From contig NZ_CP114287.1 in the NCBI RefSeq assembly GCF_027111295.1, positions 4,030,001 through 4,094,000 of the forward strand: DNA of 64,000 nucleotides, written 5' to 3'. The number at the start of each line of letters is the position of its first letter. The first letter of the stretch is position 1. The position numbers were made by a program, and so were the translations under genes. Shown here one piece after another: positions 8,548 through 15,677 of the stretch. Under the pieces are notes generated by a model. It did not search any database, was not told the DNA's origin, and was given only the letters and a program-made list of their open reading frames with translations. The stretch comes from Flavobacterium gelatinilyticum. GTDB taxonomy: Bacteria > Bacteroidota > Bacteroidia > Flavobacteriales > Flavobacteriaceae.

Positions 8548-9288
8548 ATGAACTTAATCAATAAACTTTACAACAAACTGACTAACGCCGATTTAAGTTT
8601 GAAAAGCCGCTCGTACGATTTTTATTTGTTGTTTGGAAGCCAAGACGAAGCTAAATCGCCCTGGCTGAAACCCAATTGGGATTTATATTTCAAACCCTGT
8701 TTCGATGAAATTCTAAAACAAGTTGAAGAAAATAAAGAAACCGGAATCAGGGTAAATAAATACAAAGCCGAAAAAAGAATATCGAAAAAAGACAAGGAAG
8801 AATTCATTTACCATTCTGAAATAAAACTCGGAAGGTTAAAATGGAATGACGAATCTCACAATAAATGGACGATTGAAAATGGTGACGAAGAATATTTTCA
8901 GAATCTGGAACTCTGGTCGCCAATCTGGACCGTGTGCGAAAAACGTCAAACTCCCCCTGAGATTTTTATATCAATATCAAATGAAAGAAATTTTGATAAT
9001 CAACGTGATCTTCAATTTGGATATTTTATAGTTATTGCCGTTGCCGAAAATCTAAATATTGAGGTAAAGTCAATCATTTCAGAACTTTCGCAGAAAGTAA
9101 ACGCAAAAGCAGCAGTCTTGAAAAAACGAAAATGGGGAACACCCGAAAAAGCCGGAAAATGGATTTTTAAAAACGGAATTCAGGATACCTTTAGTATAGG
9201 AATTTATGAAGAAAAGGATTTACACCATTTAAATTTCGGCGAATTAGAATTTGAACCTATTTGGGAAATAATCTATCAGGAAAAATAA
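8548..9288 (+). CDS. hypothetical protein
   Basis: The 246-residue product is soluble and rich in Trp, Lys and Glu, without a signal peptide. I do not recognise a family. Repeated aromatic blocks such as KSPWLKPNWDLYFKP and LELWSPIWTVC are conspicuous, which may indicate a compact beta-rich fold. It lies 84 bp after the monooxygenase, with no clear terminator between them, and converges on the gene ending at 9301. Confidence 0.6.
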   Translation: MNLINKLYNKLTNADLSLKSRSYDFYLLFGSQDEAKSPWLKPNWDLYFKPCFDEILKQVEENKETGIRVNKYKAEKRISKKDKEEFIYHSEIKLGRLKWNDESHNKWTIENGDEEYFQNLELWSPIWTVCEKRQTPPEIFISISNERNFDNQRDLQFGYFIVIAVAENLNIEVKSIISELSQKVNAKAAVLKKRKWGTPEKAGKWIFKNGIQDTFSIGIYEEKDLHHLNFGELEFEPIWEIIYQEK

Positions 9289-9300
9289 CAAAACATTTCT

Positions 9301-9831
9301 TTAATAAATCCAATAATTTATTGTTGAAGCCTCTATTGTGGTCATTTCATTATTAATCAACATTTTTAAAAGTCTAAATGAATGTTGATATCGGTCTTTA
9401 ATCTCTGCAATTCCTTGTGATAATGCCCATCCTGAACTATTTACGGCTTTTTCAAATTCTTCAGAGTTTTCAAATTCCATTTCTTTAGTTTCAGAAAGTA
9501 TTTGCATTGCTCTTCTTCTCAATTCATGTAAATTTGAACCTGTTAGGTAATCTTCTTTTAATGCAATTTTTTCAATTATTACATCAATCAAATTAATTAT
9601 TTGAGCTTTTCTTTCATCAGTAGTAATAAACTCATTGAGTTCCATTGACATTCCTCCAAATATCATAGGAAATGATTGTATTGCCAGCTGGATTTTAAAT
9701 TCATTAACCCATTCTGTTGAATCCAGATTTTGTGTTTCGATTTCATTTATCAAACATAATTGCATGGCTTCAACAAAACCATCTTTTGCCCAAAATCCAT
9801 TATTTTTAAAATTAACAAAACTGCTTGCCAT
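9301..9831 (-). CDS. hypothetical protein
   Basis: The 176-residue, mostly helical, acidic protein has no signal peptide or membrane segment and no recognisable domain. It includes a run resembling MFGGMSMELNEF between helices. It stands alone on the minus strand, separated from the upstream XRE gene by a strong bidirectional hairpin. Confidence 0.55.
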   Translation of the reverse strand: MASSFVNFKNNGFWAKDGFVEAMQLCLINEIETQNLDSTEWVNEFKIQLAIQSFPMIFGGMSMELNEFITTDERKAQIINLIDVIIEKIALKEDYLTGSNLHELRRRAMQILSETKEMEFENSEEFEKAVNSSGWALSQGIAEIKDRYQHSFRLLKMLINNEMTTIEASTINYWIY

Positions 9832-9923
9832 GTTTTATGTATTAGGTTGAAGATTAATTTTAGAACTATTTGCTAATATAGAAACAATTCGAATCAATGG
9901 AAAAAAATGAGAAGAGCAATTAC

Positions 9924-9957
9924 AAAAAAGCTCCATTAGAAATAATGGAGCTTTTTT
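9924..9957. terminator. bidirectional terminator
   Basis: An 8-bp stem (GCTCCATT / AATGGAGC) is flanked by an A-run on the left and a T-run on the right, so it can end transcription either way. It directly follows the XRE gene on the minus strand. Confidence 0.85.
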
Positions 9958-9973
9958 ATTGGAAAAAGAAAAA

Positions 9974-10381
9974 TTACTTTTCTTTTATTATATTTTCAAG
10001 ATATTGAACTTTTTCTTTTTCTGCCTGAACCAAGCGTTCGTAAAGTTTTATTTGTTCTTCGTGAGCTTGAATTAATTTGTCTAAAGGATTAAAAGTACAT
10101 CCGTAATTTACAGCCGATGAATTATCGACATTATAAGTATTGCCAATAATATTTAAAACAGCTTCCTCTGAAAAATTCTTAATCGCTTCTACACTTACCC
10201 CAAGCGCTTTTGCAACTTCAGCCAGTTTTGCGTCGTCTATAGTTTCACTGTTTTCCATTGCAGATATAGCTTGCTGATTAGTTCCTAAAGCTTGCGCTAA
10301 AGCTTCCTGTTTCATATCACGAAGTTCACGAATACGGCTGATGTTTCTTCCGATATGTTTTGGTCTTGTTTGTGTGCTCAT
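9974..10381 (-). CDS. XRE-family HTH transcriptional regulator with C-terminal coiled coil
   Basis: Residues 12-65 form a Cro/C1-type helix-turn-helix (ISRIRELRDMKQEALAQALG then NQQAISAMENSETIDDAKLA). The C-terminus (about 100-135) is a Glu/Lys/Leu coiled coil, probably for dimerisation. The 135-residue form with an NxxxNSS linker is common in Flavobacteria. No neighbouring target gene is evident; it sits between a terminator and the tRNA region and may regulate itself. Confidence 0.85.
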   Translation of the reverse strand: MSTQTRPKHIGRNISRIRELRDMKQEALAQALGTNQQAISAMENSETIDDAKLAEVAKALGVSVEAIKNFSEEAVLNIIGNTYNVDNSSAVNYGCTFNPLDKLIQAHEEQIKLYERLVQAEKEKVQYLENIIKEK

Positions 10382-10542
10382 AATTCAAAGATAATAATTA
10401 AGTGAATAAACCAGAACTGTAAAAAACAGATTTTAAATGTTCGTTACATGTTTTCTTGGGGAGCGGTAAACAAAAATACAATTTTTCTAATATGTATTGG
10501 TTTTGTTTGAGACTTAAATATTGGAAAGATATTTAGTCAATT

Positions 10543-10647
10543 TTGTCATTTCGACCGAAGAGAGAAATCACACGCGGGAATCGACAAAGATTGTCTATGT
10601 GCTTGTAGAATTTCTAGTGCGATTTCTCCCTTCGGTCGAAATGACAA
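10543..10647. repeat. long imperfect inverted repeat, copy 1
   Basis: The arms TTGTCATTTCGACCGAAG at the left and its complement at the right enclose about 70 bp. Internal blocks (GAGAAATCACACGCGGGA and GATTTCTC) extend the pairing. A second copy lies inverted at 14241-14343. It is non-coding; a 96-codon open frame across it is an artefact. Confidence 0.8.
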
Positions 10648-10682
10648 TTCTATTCCAGAAAGTTTCCAAGAAAAATAGCGCT

Positions 10683-10718
10683 AAAAAAAAACTCCTTAAT
10701 TTCTTAAGGAGTTTTTTT
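10683..10718. terminator. terminator after the broken tRNA
   Basis: The hairpin ACTCCTTAA-TTTC-TTAAGGAGT has A and T runs on its two sides. The same hairpin, nearly base for base, follows tRNA-Val at 11349-11423. The tRNA plus hairpin therefore looks duplicated as a unit. Confidence 0.85.
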
Positions 10719-10719
10719 G

Positions 10720-10813
10720 TGGGCGATGATAGCTTGTTCCGATTCCATCGGAAGGTTCGAACCCCCGACCACTTCCGATGGAGTCGGAATGCTCTGAACC
10801 ATCTGAGCTAATC
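10720..10813 (-). pseudogene. tRNA-Val-like remnant disrupted by a palindrome
   Basis: Read on the minus strand, this stretch keeps the D-arm (ATTAGCTCAG-TGGTTCAGAGCA), the variable/T-arm (GGTCGGGGGTTCGAACC) and the 3' acceptor (ATCGCCC) of the tRNA-Val copies at 11116 and 11349. The 5' acceptor GGGC is gone. The anticodon arm has been replaced by TTCCGACTCCATCGGAA, and about 24 nt including the near-identical TTCCGATGGAATCGGAA is inserted into the T-arm. The GIY-YIG stop codon falls inside its 5' edge. It cannot fold as a normal tRNA. Confidence 0.75.
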
Positions 10814-11059
10814 TTTGTTTTTAATTAGTTCCTGAATTTTAATTCTGCTTTTCCAGGATTTAATTTGCAATTCTCTTTTGTGTGCAAGTTCCTTGGTTTC
10901 GTAATTTTCAGTATAAACAACTTTCCAGTCGTTTGTGTTTCCTGTAAAACCTTTACTTTTTTGATTGTGCCTAATGAGTCTTTCTTCTAAATTGGGCGTG
11001 AAGCCAATATAGAATTTGTTTTTGTTTTCGCTAAATAGAATGTAAACAATAAAATTCAT
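10808..11059 (-). CDS. GIY-YIG nuclease family protein
   Basis: The 83-residue product begins MNFIVYILFSENKNKFYIGF, giving the YIL...YIG pair of the GIY-YIG fold. R27 (NLEERLIRH) and an asparagine/glutamate region follow, as in UvrC-type and small UPF0213 nucleases. An in-frame start at 11092 would run through the upstream terminator hairpin, so ATG 11059 is preferred. The TAG stop is the TAG of a tRNA D-arm region (GATTAGCTC), so the gene abuts and overlaps a damaged tRNA. This suggests insertion into a tRNA locus. Confidence 0.85.
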   Translation of the reverse strand: MNFIVYILFSENKNKFYIGFTPNLEERLIRHNQKSKGFTGNTNDWKVVYTENYETKELAHKRELQIKSWKSRIKIQELIKNKD

Positions 11060-11074
11060 AAAGTGTCTTAAAGC

Positions 11075-11110
11075 AAAAAACTCCAAAATCATAAGACTTT
11101 GGAGTTTTTG
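11075..11110 (-). terminator. terminator after tRNA-Val copy 1
   Basis: A stem ACTCCAAA(G) / CTTTGGAGT with flanking A and T runs lies directly downstream of the tRNA on the minus strand and just before the GIY-YIG start. Confidence 0.8.
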
Positions 11111-11115
11111 GAATT

Positions 11116-11193
11116 TGGTGGGCGATGAGGGGTTCGAACCCCCGACCCCCTCGGTGTAAACGAGGTGCTCTGAACCAGCTGAGCTAATCGCCC
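11116..11193 (-). tRNA. tRNA-Val (anticodon TAC), copy 1, CCA encoded
   Basis: The minus strand folds as a cloverleaf. The acceptor is GGGCGAT / ATCGCCC and the anticodon stem CCTCG / CGAGG encloses TTTACAC, so the anticodon is TAC for valine. The T-arm is GGGGG-TTCGAAC-CCCTC. The discriminator A is followed by an encoded CCA at 11118-11116. Confidence 0.95.
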
Positions 11194-11316
11194 TATTTTA
11201 CTAGGTTGCTATCATTTCTGATTGCGAACGCAAATATACGTTTGTTTTTGATTCCTGCAAAGAAATTTAAACTTTTGTGAGTTTTTAATATTCTTTTTAG
11301 TTCTCTTATTTTAAAA

Positions 11317-11347
11317 GAAAACTCCTTAATTTCTTAAGGAGTTTTTT
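11317..11347 (-). terminator. terminator after tRNA-Val copy 2
   Basis: The hairpin ACTCCTTAA-TTTC-TTAAGGAGT has A and T runs and matches the one at 10683-10718. It lies between the two intact tRNA genes, so each has its own terminator. Confidence 0.85.
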
Positions 11348-11348
11348 G

Positions 11349-11423
11349 TGGGCGATGAGGGGTTCGAACCCCCGACCCCCTCGGTGTAAACGAGGTGCTC
11401 TGAACCAGCTGAGCTAATCGCCC
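11349..11423 (-). tRNA. tRNA-Val (anticodon TAC), copy 2, CCA not encoded
   Basis: The 74-nt body is identical to copy 1 with discriminator A, but the following bases are CAAAA, not CCA, so CCA must be added after transcription. The downstream flanks of the two intact copies also share an AGGTTGCTATC block, pointing to recent duplication. Confidence 0.95.
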
Positions 11424-11601
11424 TATTTTATTAGGTTGCTATCGTTTGTGATTGCGAGTGCAAATATACGTCTGTTTTTGAGTTCTGCAAACAAAAACCA
11501 AGAAAAAATAAAACTTTTTTAAAAATAACTTATATCTGTTTGTTTATGAATTTGTTATTAAAATGAGTTTTTTAAGTTTTTTTCTAAATCAAAAGTATAT
11601 T

Positions 11602-12828
11602 TTAGTCCAAAGGCAATTCCGCCACAACAAAAGTGCTGCCTCCAGCGTAAATAAAATCATTTTCCGAAGCATTTTTCTTCGCTTCTGCAAAAGCGCTTGC
11701 AACCGACTCGTATTTTTCTCCAATTAAATCGTGCTTTTTTGCTTCATTTTGTAAAATTTCGGTACTCAAACCTCTTGACGAATCTGGTTTGCAGAAATAA
11801 TATTTGGCCTCTTTTGGAAATAATGGCAGAATAGAATCCAGATCTTTATCATTTACAACTCCCAGAACAATATGAAGATTTTCGAATTTCTCATTTTTCA
11901 GCTGATTCATTACAACCATTAATCCGTGTTTGTTGTGTGCCGTGTCGCAGATAATTTTTGGGTTTTCGCCCAATTGCTGCCATCGGCCTTGCAAACCTGT
12001 ATTTTTTATAACATTCAATAAACCTTCTTTTAACTGTTCAATAGAAACTTTAAAATCGGTTTCATTGTTTAAGATTGAAATGGTCTGCTGCACCGTTTTT
12101 TTATTATGAAACTGATAATCTCCAATCAAATCCGACAAATAAATCTGATCAATTAAATCGGATGCGAAAGAAATCGGTGCGTTATTTTCTTCGGCTTTTT
12201 CCAAAAATACCGATTTTGTTTCGTCTGTATATTCACCAATAACAACCGGAACATTTGGTTTTATGATTCCCGCTTTTTCGCCTGCAATAGCTTCTAATGT
12301 ATTTCCTAAAAACTGAGTATGATCTAAACCAATATTGGTAATGACCGAAACCAAAGGCGTGATGATATTCGTCGCGTCAAGTCGGCCTCCCAAACCAACT
12401 TCTATAATCGCAATGTCGACTTTTTCAGAAGCGAAATAATCAAAAGCCAAACCAACCGACATTTCGAAGAAACTCATATCATTGGCTTCAAAAAAATCTT
12501 TGTGTTTGGCAATGAACTCAATTACAAATTCTTCTGAGATTTCCCTGCCGTTTATTTTGATTCTTTCCCTAAAATCTTTTAGATGCGGCGAGGTATATAA
12601 ACCCACTTTGTAACCCGCTTCCTGCAATACCGAAGACAGTATGTGCGAAGTCGAACCTTTTCCGTTTGTTCCGGCCACATGAATGCATTTCAGTCCCGTT
12701 TGCGGACTGCCAAGATGAGCTGCCAGTAATTTGATATTCGTTAGATCTTCTTTATAGGCAGAAGCGCCCTGTAACTGGTACATTGGGAGCTGATTAAACA
12801 TCCAGTTGGTAGTCTCTTGATAGTTCAT
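11602..12828 (-). CDS. folC: folylpolyglutamate synthase / dihydrofolate synthase
   Basis: This Mur-ligase-family enzyme adds glutamate to dihydropteroate and to folates, using ATP in the cytosol. The P-loop is HVAGTNGKGSTSHIL near residues 50-65, followed by GLYTSPHL, the Mur-type IIEVGLGGRLDATNII near 140, and the C-terminal domain motif IICDTAHNKHGL. The length of 408 residues is normal. It is a single gene, diverging from the exbB-type gene at 12960. Confidence 0.95.
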   Translation of the reverse strand: MNYQETTNWMFNQLPMYQLQGASAYKEDLTNIKLLAAHLGSPQTGLKCIHVAGTNGKGSTSHILSSVLQEAGYKVGLYTSPHLKDFRERIKINGREISEEFVIEFIAKHKDFFEANDMSFFEMSVGLAFDYFASEKVDIAIIEVGLGGRLDATNIITPLVSVITNIGLDHTQFLGNTLEAIAGEKAGIIKPNVPVVIGEYTDETKSVFLEKAEENNAPISFASDLIDQIYLSDLIGDYQFHNKKTVQQTISILNNETDFKVSIEQLKEGLLNVIKNTGLQGRWQQLGENPKIICDTAHNKHGLMVVMNQLKNEKFENLHIVLGVVNDKDLDSILPLFPKEAKYYFCKPDSSRGLSTEILQNEAKKHDLIGEKYESVASAFAEAKKNASENDFIYAGGSTFVVAELPLD

Positions 12829-12959
12829 TTATTTTGGATAAAATGGTTGCTGATTGAAATAAATTTCGATTTTTGTAGTTTAATATTACAGCGAAAATTA
12901 TCTTTATTGCAAATTTCAAATATTTTTTAGAATTAATTATTAAAAACCAGAATTAATAT

Positions 12960-13652
12960 ATGTTTAGTTTTATTCAGTTACAAACAGATACAATCGCAAA
13001 TGCTTCAAATGTAGTGATCGAAAAGATCGCTCCGGATCATGAAATTTCGATGTTTGGGTTTATTATGAAAGGGGGAGTTTTCCTGATTCCAATCGCGATT
13101 TTATTGTTTTACACTATTTATCTGATTTTTGAGCGTTATATGTATATCAGCCGTGCTTCAAAAATCGACAGCAGATTAATGCAGGATGTCGGCGAAAAAC
13201 TGCATTCTGGAAATATTGAATTAGCAAGAACAATTGTTGAAAGAAATAATACCGCTGCAGCCAATATTTTAAAAGAAGGAGTAGTGGTTATTGGAAGACC
13301 AATTTCTGAAATTGAAGCCAACATGGACCGCGCTGCCGATATCGAAATTGGCGAAATGGAAAGACATTTAGGTCACCTTGGACTTATTGCTGGTATTGCA
13401 CCAACTTTAGGTTTCATTGGAACAATTTCGGGGGTTATTAAAATTTTCTACAGCATCTCAGTTACAGAAAATATCAGTATCGGGAATATTTCGGGAGGTT
13501 TATACGAGAAAATGATCAGTTCAGGTTCAGGACTTATCGTGGGGATTATTGCCTATAGTGCTTACCACTTACTGAACGGAAAAATTGATGATTTTGCTTT
13601 AAAAATCCAGAAACAGATATTAGAATTTGTAAACATAATTCAAAAAGCATAA
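12960..13652 (+). CDS. MotA/TolQ/ExbB proton-channel family protein
   Basis: This inner-membrane protein uses the proton gradient to drive TonB- or Tol-type energy transfer. The sequence has one hydrophobic segment at about residues 36-57 (GGVFLIPIAILLFYTIYLIF), a cytosolic loop, then two segments near 140-165 (LGLIAGIAPTLGFIGTISGVI) and 180-205. The APTLGFIGTISGVI block is the family signature. The ExbD-type gene follows 3 bp after the stop, so they form an operon, and a TonB gene converges from the right. ExbB is more likely than TolQ given the TonB neighbour. Confidence 0.93.
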   Translation: MFSFIQLQTDTIANASNVVIEKIAPDHEISMFGFIMKGGVFLIPIAILLFYTIYLIFERYMYISRASKIDSRLMQDVGEKLHSGNIELARTIVERNNTAAANILKEGVVVIGRPISEIEANMDRAADIEIGEMERHLGHLGLIAGIAPTLGFIGTISGVIKIFYSISVTENISIGNISGGLYEKMISSGSGLIVGIIAYSAYHLLNGKIDDFALKIQKQILEFVNIIQKA

Positions 13653-13655
13653 AAA

Positions 13656-14051
13656 ATGTCTATTAAAAGAAAAAGAAGATTTCACGCCGAAGTAGCGACT
13701 TCATCTTTGAGTGATATTATGTTTTTCCTGTTGTTGTTTTTCTTAATTATCTCAACACTGGCAAATCCGAATGTGATTAAGATGACTTTGCCAAAAGCCA
13801 AAGCGAATGAAAAAACCAATAAACAGTTAATCAGTTTATCGGTTACAGAAGATAAAAAGTTCTACATTGACAAACAAGAAGTAGATTTCGAAAATCTAGA
13901 AACGAGTTTAATGTCAAAAATAGGAACAGATAAAGAGCAAACTGTTGTAGTTCGAATTCCGTTTAATCTGCAGGTTCAGGATTTAGTAGATGTTTTGCAG
14001 ATAGGAGTAAAGAACAATCTAAAATTTGTAATTGCCACAAGCCCGAAGTAA
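13656..14051 (+). CDS. ExbD/TolR family biopolymer transporter
   Basis: The short cytosolic N-terminus is followed by one membrane segment (LSDIMFFLLLFFLIISTLA), where the Asp is the expected proton-carrying residue of ExbD/TolR. A periplasmic domain of about 90 residues follows. The length of 131 residues is normal. Coupled with the ExbB-like gene in front, it would form the proton-driven motor that works with the TonB protein encoded at 14432-15373. Confidence 0.93.
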   Translation: MSIKRKRRFHAEVATSSLSDIMFFLLLFFLIISTLANPNVIKMTLPKAKANEKTNKQLISLSVTEDKKFYIDKQEVDFENLETSLMSKIGTDKEQTVVVRIPFNLQVQDLVDVLQIGVKNNLKFVIATSPK

Positions 14052-14067
14052 ATTATTATTAGGGCGT

Positions 14068-14130
14068 GACCACAATAAAAAAATGGGCTAATCAGCAAAA
14101 CGTTGATGCGCCCATTTTTTTATTGCGGTC
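14068..14130. terminator. terminator of the exbB-exbD operon
   Basis: The arms GACCACAATAAAAAAATGGGC and the near-complementary right side ending TATTGCGGTC form a long stem with a T-run after GCCCA. The repeat copy at 14241 and a further terminator at 14355 fill the remainder of the 380-bp gap. Confidence 0.8.
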
Positions 14131-14240
14131 GGGCTATCCGCTCCGCCGTGGCGGATTGCTTCTATCCCTCACGCGAGAAAACGTAATCTGCATCGTTGTG
14201 AGAAACGAAGCAATATTACTTAACAGTATACGTCACAGTT

Positions 14241-14343
14241 TTGTCATTTCGACGAAGGAGAAATCACACTAGAAGCTCCTCAAGTAATTCTCCAATCTTT
14301 GTCGAATCCCGCGTGTGATTTCTCTCTACGGTCGAAATGACAA
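14241..14343. repeat. long imperfect inverted repeat, copy 2
   Basis: The arms TTGTCATTTCGAC and GTCGAAATGACAA pair over about 100 bp. The interior (GTCGAATCCCGCGTGTGATT) matches copy 1 at 10543-10647 in reverse orientation. A 68-codon open frame running through it is not considered a gene. Confidence 0.8.
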
Positions 14344-14354
14344 ACTGAAACGAA

Positions 14355-14390
14355 TAAAAAAAGGCTTTCAGGAATCTGAAAGCCTTTTTT
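14355..14390. terminator. bidirectional terminator, end of tonB
   Basis: The stem AAGGCTTTCAG / CTGAAAGCCTT with A and T runs lies 42 bp beyond the TonB stop on the minus strand. Confidence 0.85.
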
Positions 14391-14431
14391 ATGTGAATAT
14401 ATTTTTAATGTAAATCTGTGAAATTCGTGTT

Positions 14432-15373
14432 TTAATTCAAATTGAAATTATAAATGATTTTTCCAACTTGTTTTGGTGCGGCATTATCATCAGCAGACCA
14501 TTTCGTGTTTAATGCAGCTATTTTTGCTTGTTCTAATAAACAACTAGCTTTGTTTGTAGTTCCTTTTATTCCTGGATTAGCACTGACGGTTTTTCCATTT
14601 TGATCTACTGTAACTTCAACTACCACTGTTCCTTCTTCATTACAAGTGTATTTAGGTGCAGGCTTTGATAATGCTTTTCTACCGTTTAAAGAATATCCTG
14701 ATCCGCCGCCAGAACCACCGCCGCTTCCGGCTCCGTAACCGCTTCCGGTACCAATACCATTTCCGGTTCCGTTACCGCCTCCGGTTCCGCCGCCAGAGCC
14801 TCCGGATCCATAATATCCGTTCGAGTTTAAACTTCCGTTTGCTTTTCCTTTATTTCCAGCAGCTTTATCATCGCCGTCTCCGCCTTTGTTTGACCCTTTT
14901 AAAATACTCGATAAGGCATCGTTTGTTGAGTTTGAAACTTTTGGTTTCTCGGGAACAGGTTTTTGTACCGGTTTTTCAACAGGAACAGGTTTTTTAGGTT
15001 TTTCTTTTGTTGGAATAACAACATCATTATCGGCAGTTGTGTTTTCCTGAGTAATGATAGATTCTTCTTCGGGAGTTGCTTTTGGAGTTGCTTGTTTTAC
15101 GTTGTTTTTTACATCCAGAACTTCACTTTTGTAGTTAGCTCCTGATCCTAAATCGCTGTCTCCAAAATTTACGGTTACACCTCCGCCGCCACCTCCGCCA
15201 TCAGCAAGAGCCACGTTGTTTTCTGGATTGTAGGGAGGCCAAAAGCGTATTAAGAACAATATTCCAATTAATACTGCATATATAAGCGAGGTAATTGCCA
15301 ATGATTTCTTTCTGTCTGAAGAACTGGCGGCATCTGCTTTATTGTAATTAATTTTATATGGACTCGCTTTCAT
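14432..15373 (-). CDS. energy transducer TonB
   Basis: TonB spans the periplasm and opens outer-membrane receptors using the ExbB/ExbD motor. The single membrane segment lies near residues 25-44 (LAITSLIYAVLIGILFLIRF). It is followed by a Gly-rich stretch, a Pro/Lys segment (KPKKPVPVEKPVQKPVPEKP) and a long Gly/Ser/Thr spacer (about 165-225). The C-terminal domain starts near 230 (KYTCNEEGTVVVEVTVDQNG). The Gly spacer is unusually long and low in complexity. It converges on exbB-exbD with repeats and terminators between. Confidence 0.88.
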   Translation of the reverse strand: MKASPYKINYNKADAASSSDRKKSLAITSLIYAVLIGILFLIRFWPPYNPENNVALADGGGGGGGVTVNFGDSDLGSGANYKSEVLDVKNNVKQATPKATPEEESIITQENTTADNDVVIPTKEKPKKPVPVEKPVQKPVPEKPKVSNSTNDALSSILKGSNKGGDGDDKAAGNKGKANGSLNSNGYYGSGGSGGGTGGGNGTGNGIGTGSGYGAGSGGGSGGGSGYSLNGRKALSKPAPKYTCNEEGTVVVEVTVDQNGKTVSANPGIKGTTNKASCLLEQAKIAALNTKWSADDNAAPKQVGKIIYNFNLN

Positions 15374-15464
15374 ATAACTCGTACGATTCTGAATTTTGTA
15401 ATGTATTCTTTAAAAACGTTTAAAAGTACTAAAAATTGTTTAGAATGAAAGTGCATCGTGGCAT

Positions 15465-15610
15465 TTAACCGCAAAGCACGCTGCGGTTTTTTGTAGACTT
15501 AGTATAAACGCAAAAGCTCGCAAAGCTTTAACTACAAAAAGCTTTGCGAACTTAATATTTAGATTCTGCCTGCGCTTCAAATTACAATAACTTAGCGTGC
15601 TTTGCGGTAA
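15465..15610. repeat. nested inverted repeat between tonB and glutamate dehydrogenase
   Basis: The outer arms are AACCGCAAAGCACGC at the left and GCGTGCTTTGCGGT at the right. Between them a second palindrome centres on AAGCTCGCAAAGCTTT...AAAGCTTTGCGAACTT. Nothing in the 304-bp gap looks coding; a 65-codon open frame lies wholly in the repeat. Confidence 0.7.
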
Positions 15611-15677
15611 AAAAAAACATTTGAGGTAATTAATCAAACAAGAATATTTGACTCATTTAGAATTGTTTGTTTTATGA

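Noticed and set aside
10521..10811. Open frame of 96 codons on the plus strand
   Set aside because: It runs through the inverted repeat, a terminator hairpin and a tRNA remnant. The peptide follows the repeat sequence and resembles no protein.
10720..11423. tRNA locus as an integrated phage or genomic-island attachment site
   Set aside because: No integrase gene and no direct-repeat of a tRNA 3' end at a distance; only local duplications are seen.
14066..14272. Open frame of 68 codons after the exbD gene
   Set aside because: It begins in the exbD terminator and ends in repeat copy 2, so it is an accident of the repeat.
15440..15637. Open frame of 65 codons on the minus strand
   Set aside because: Lies wholly in the nested inverted repeat with no start signal or similarity to protein.
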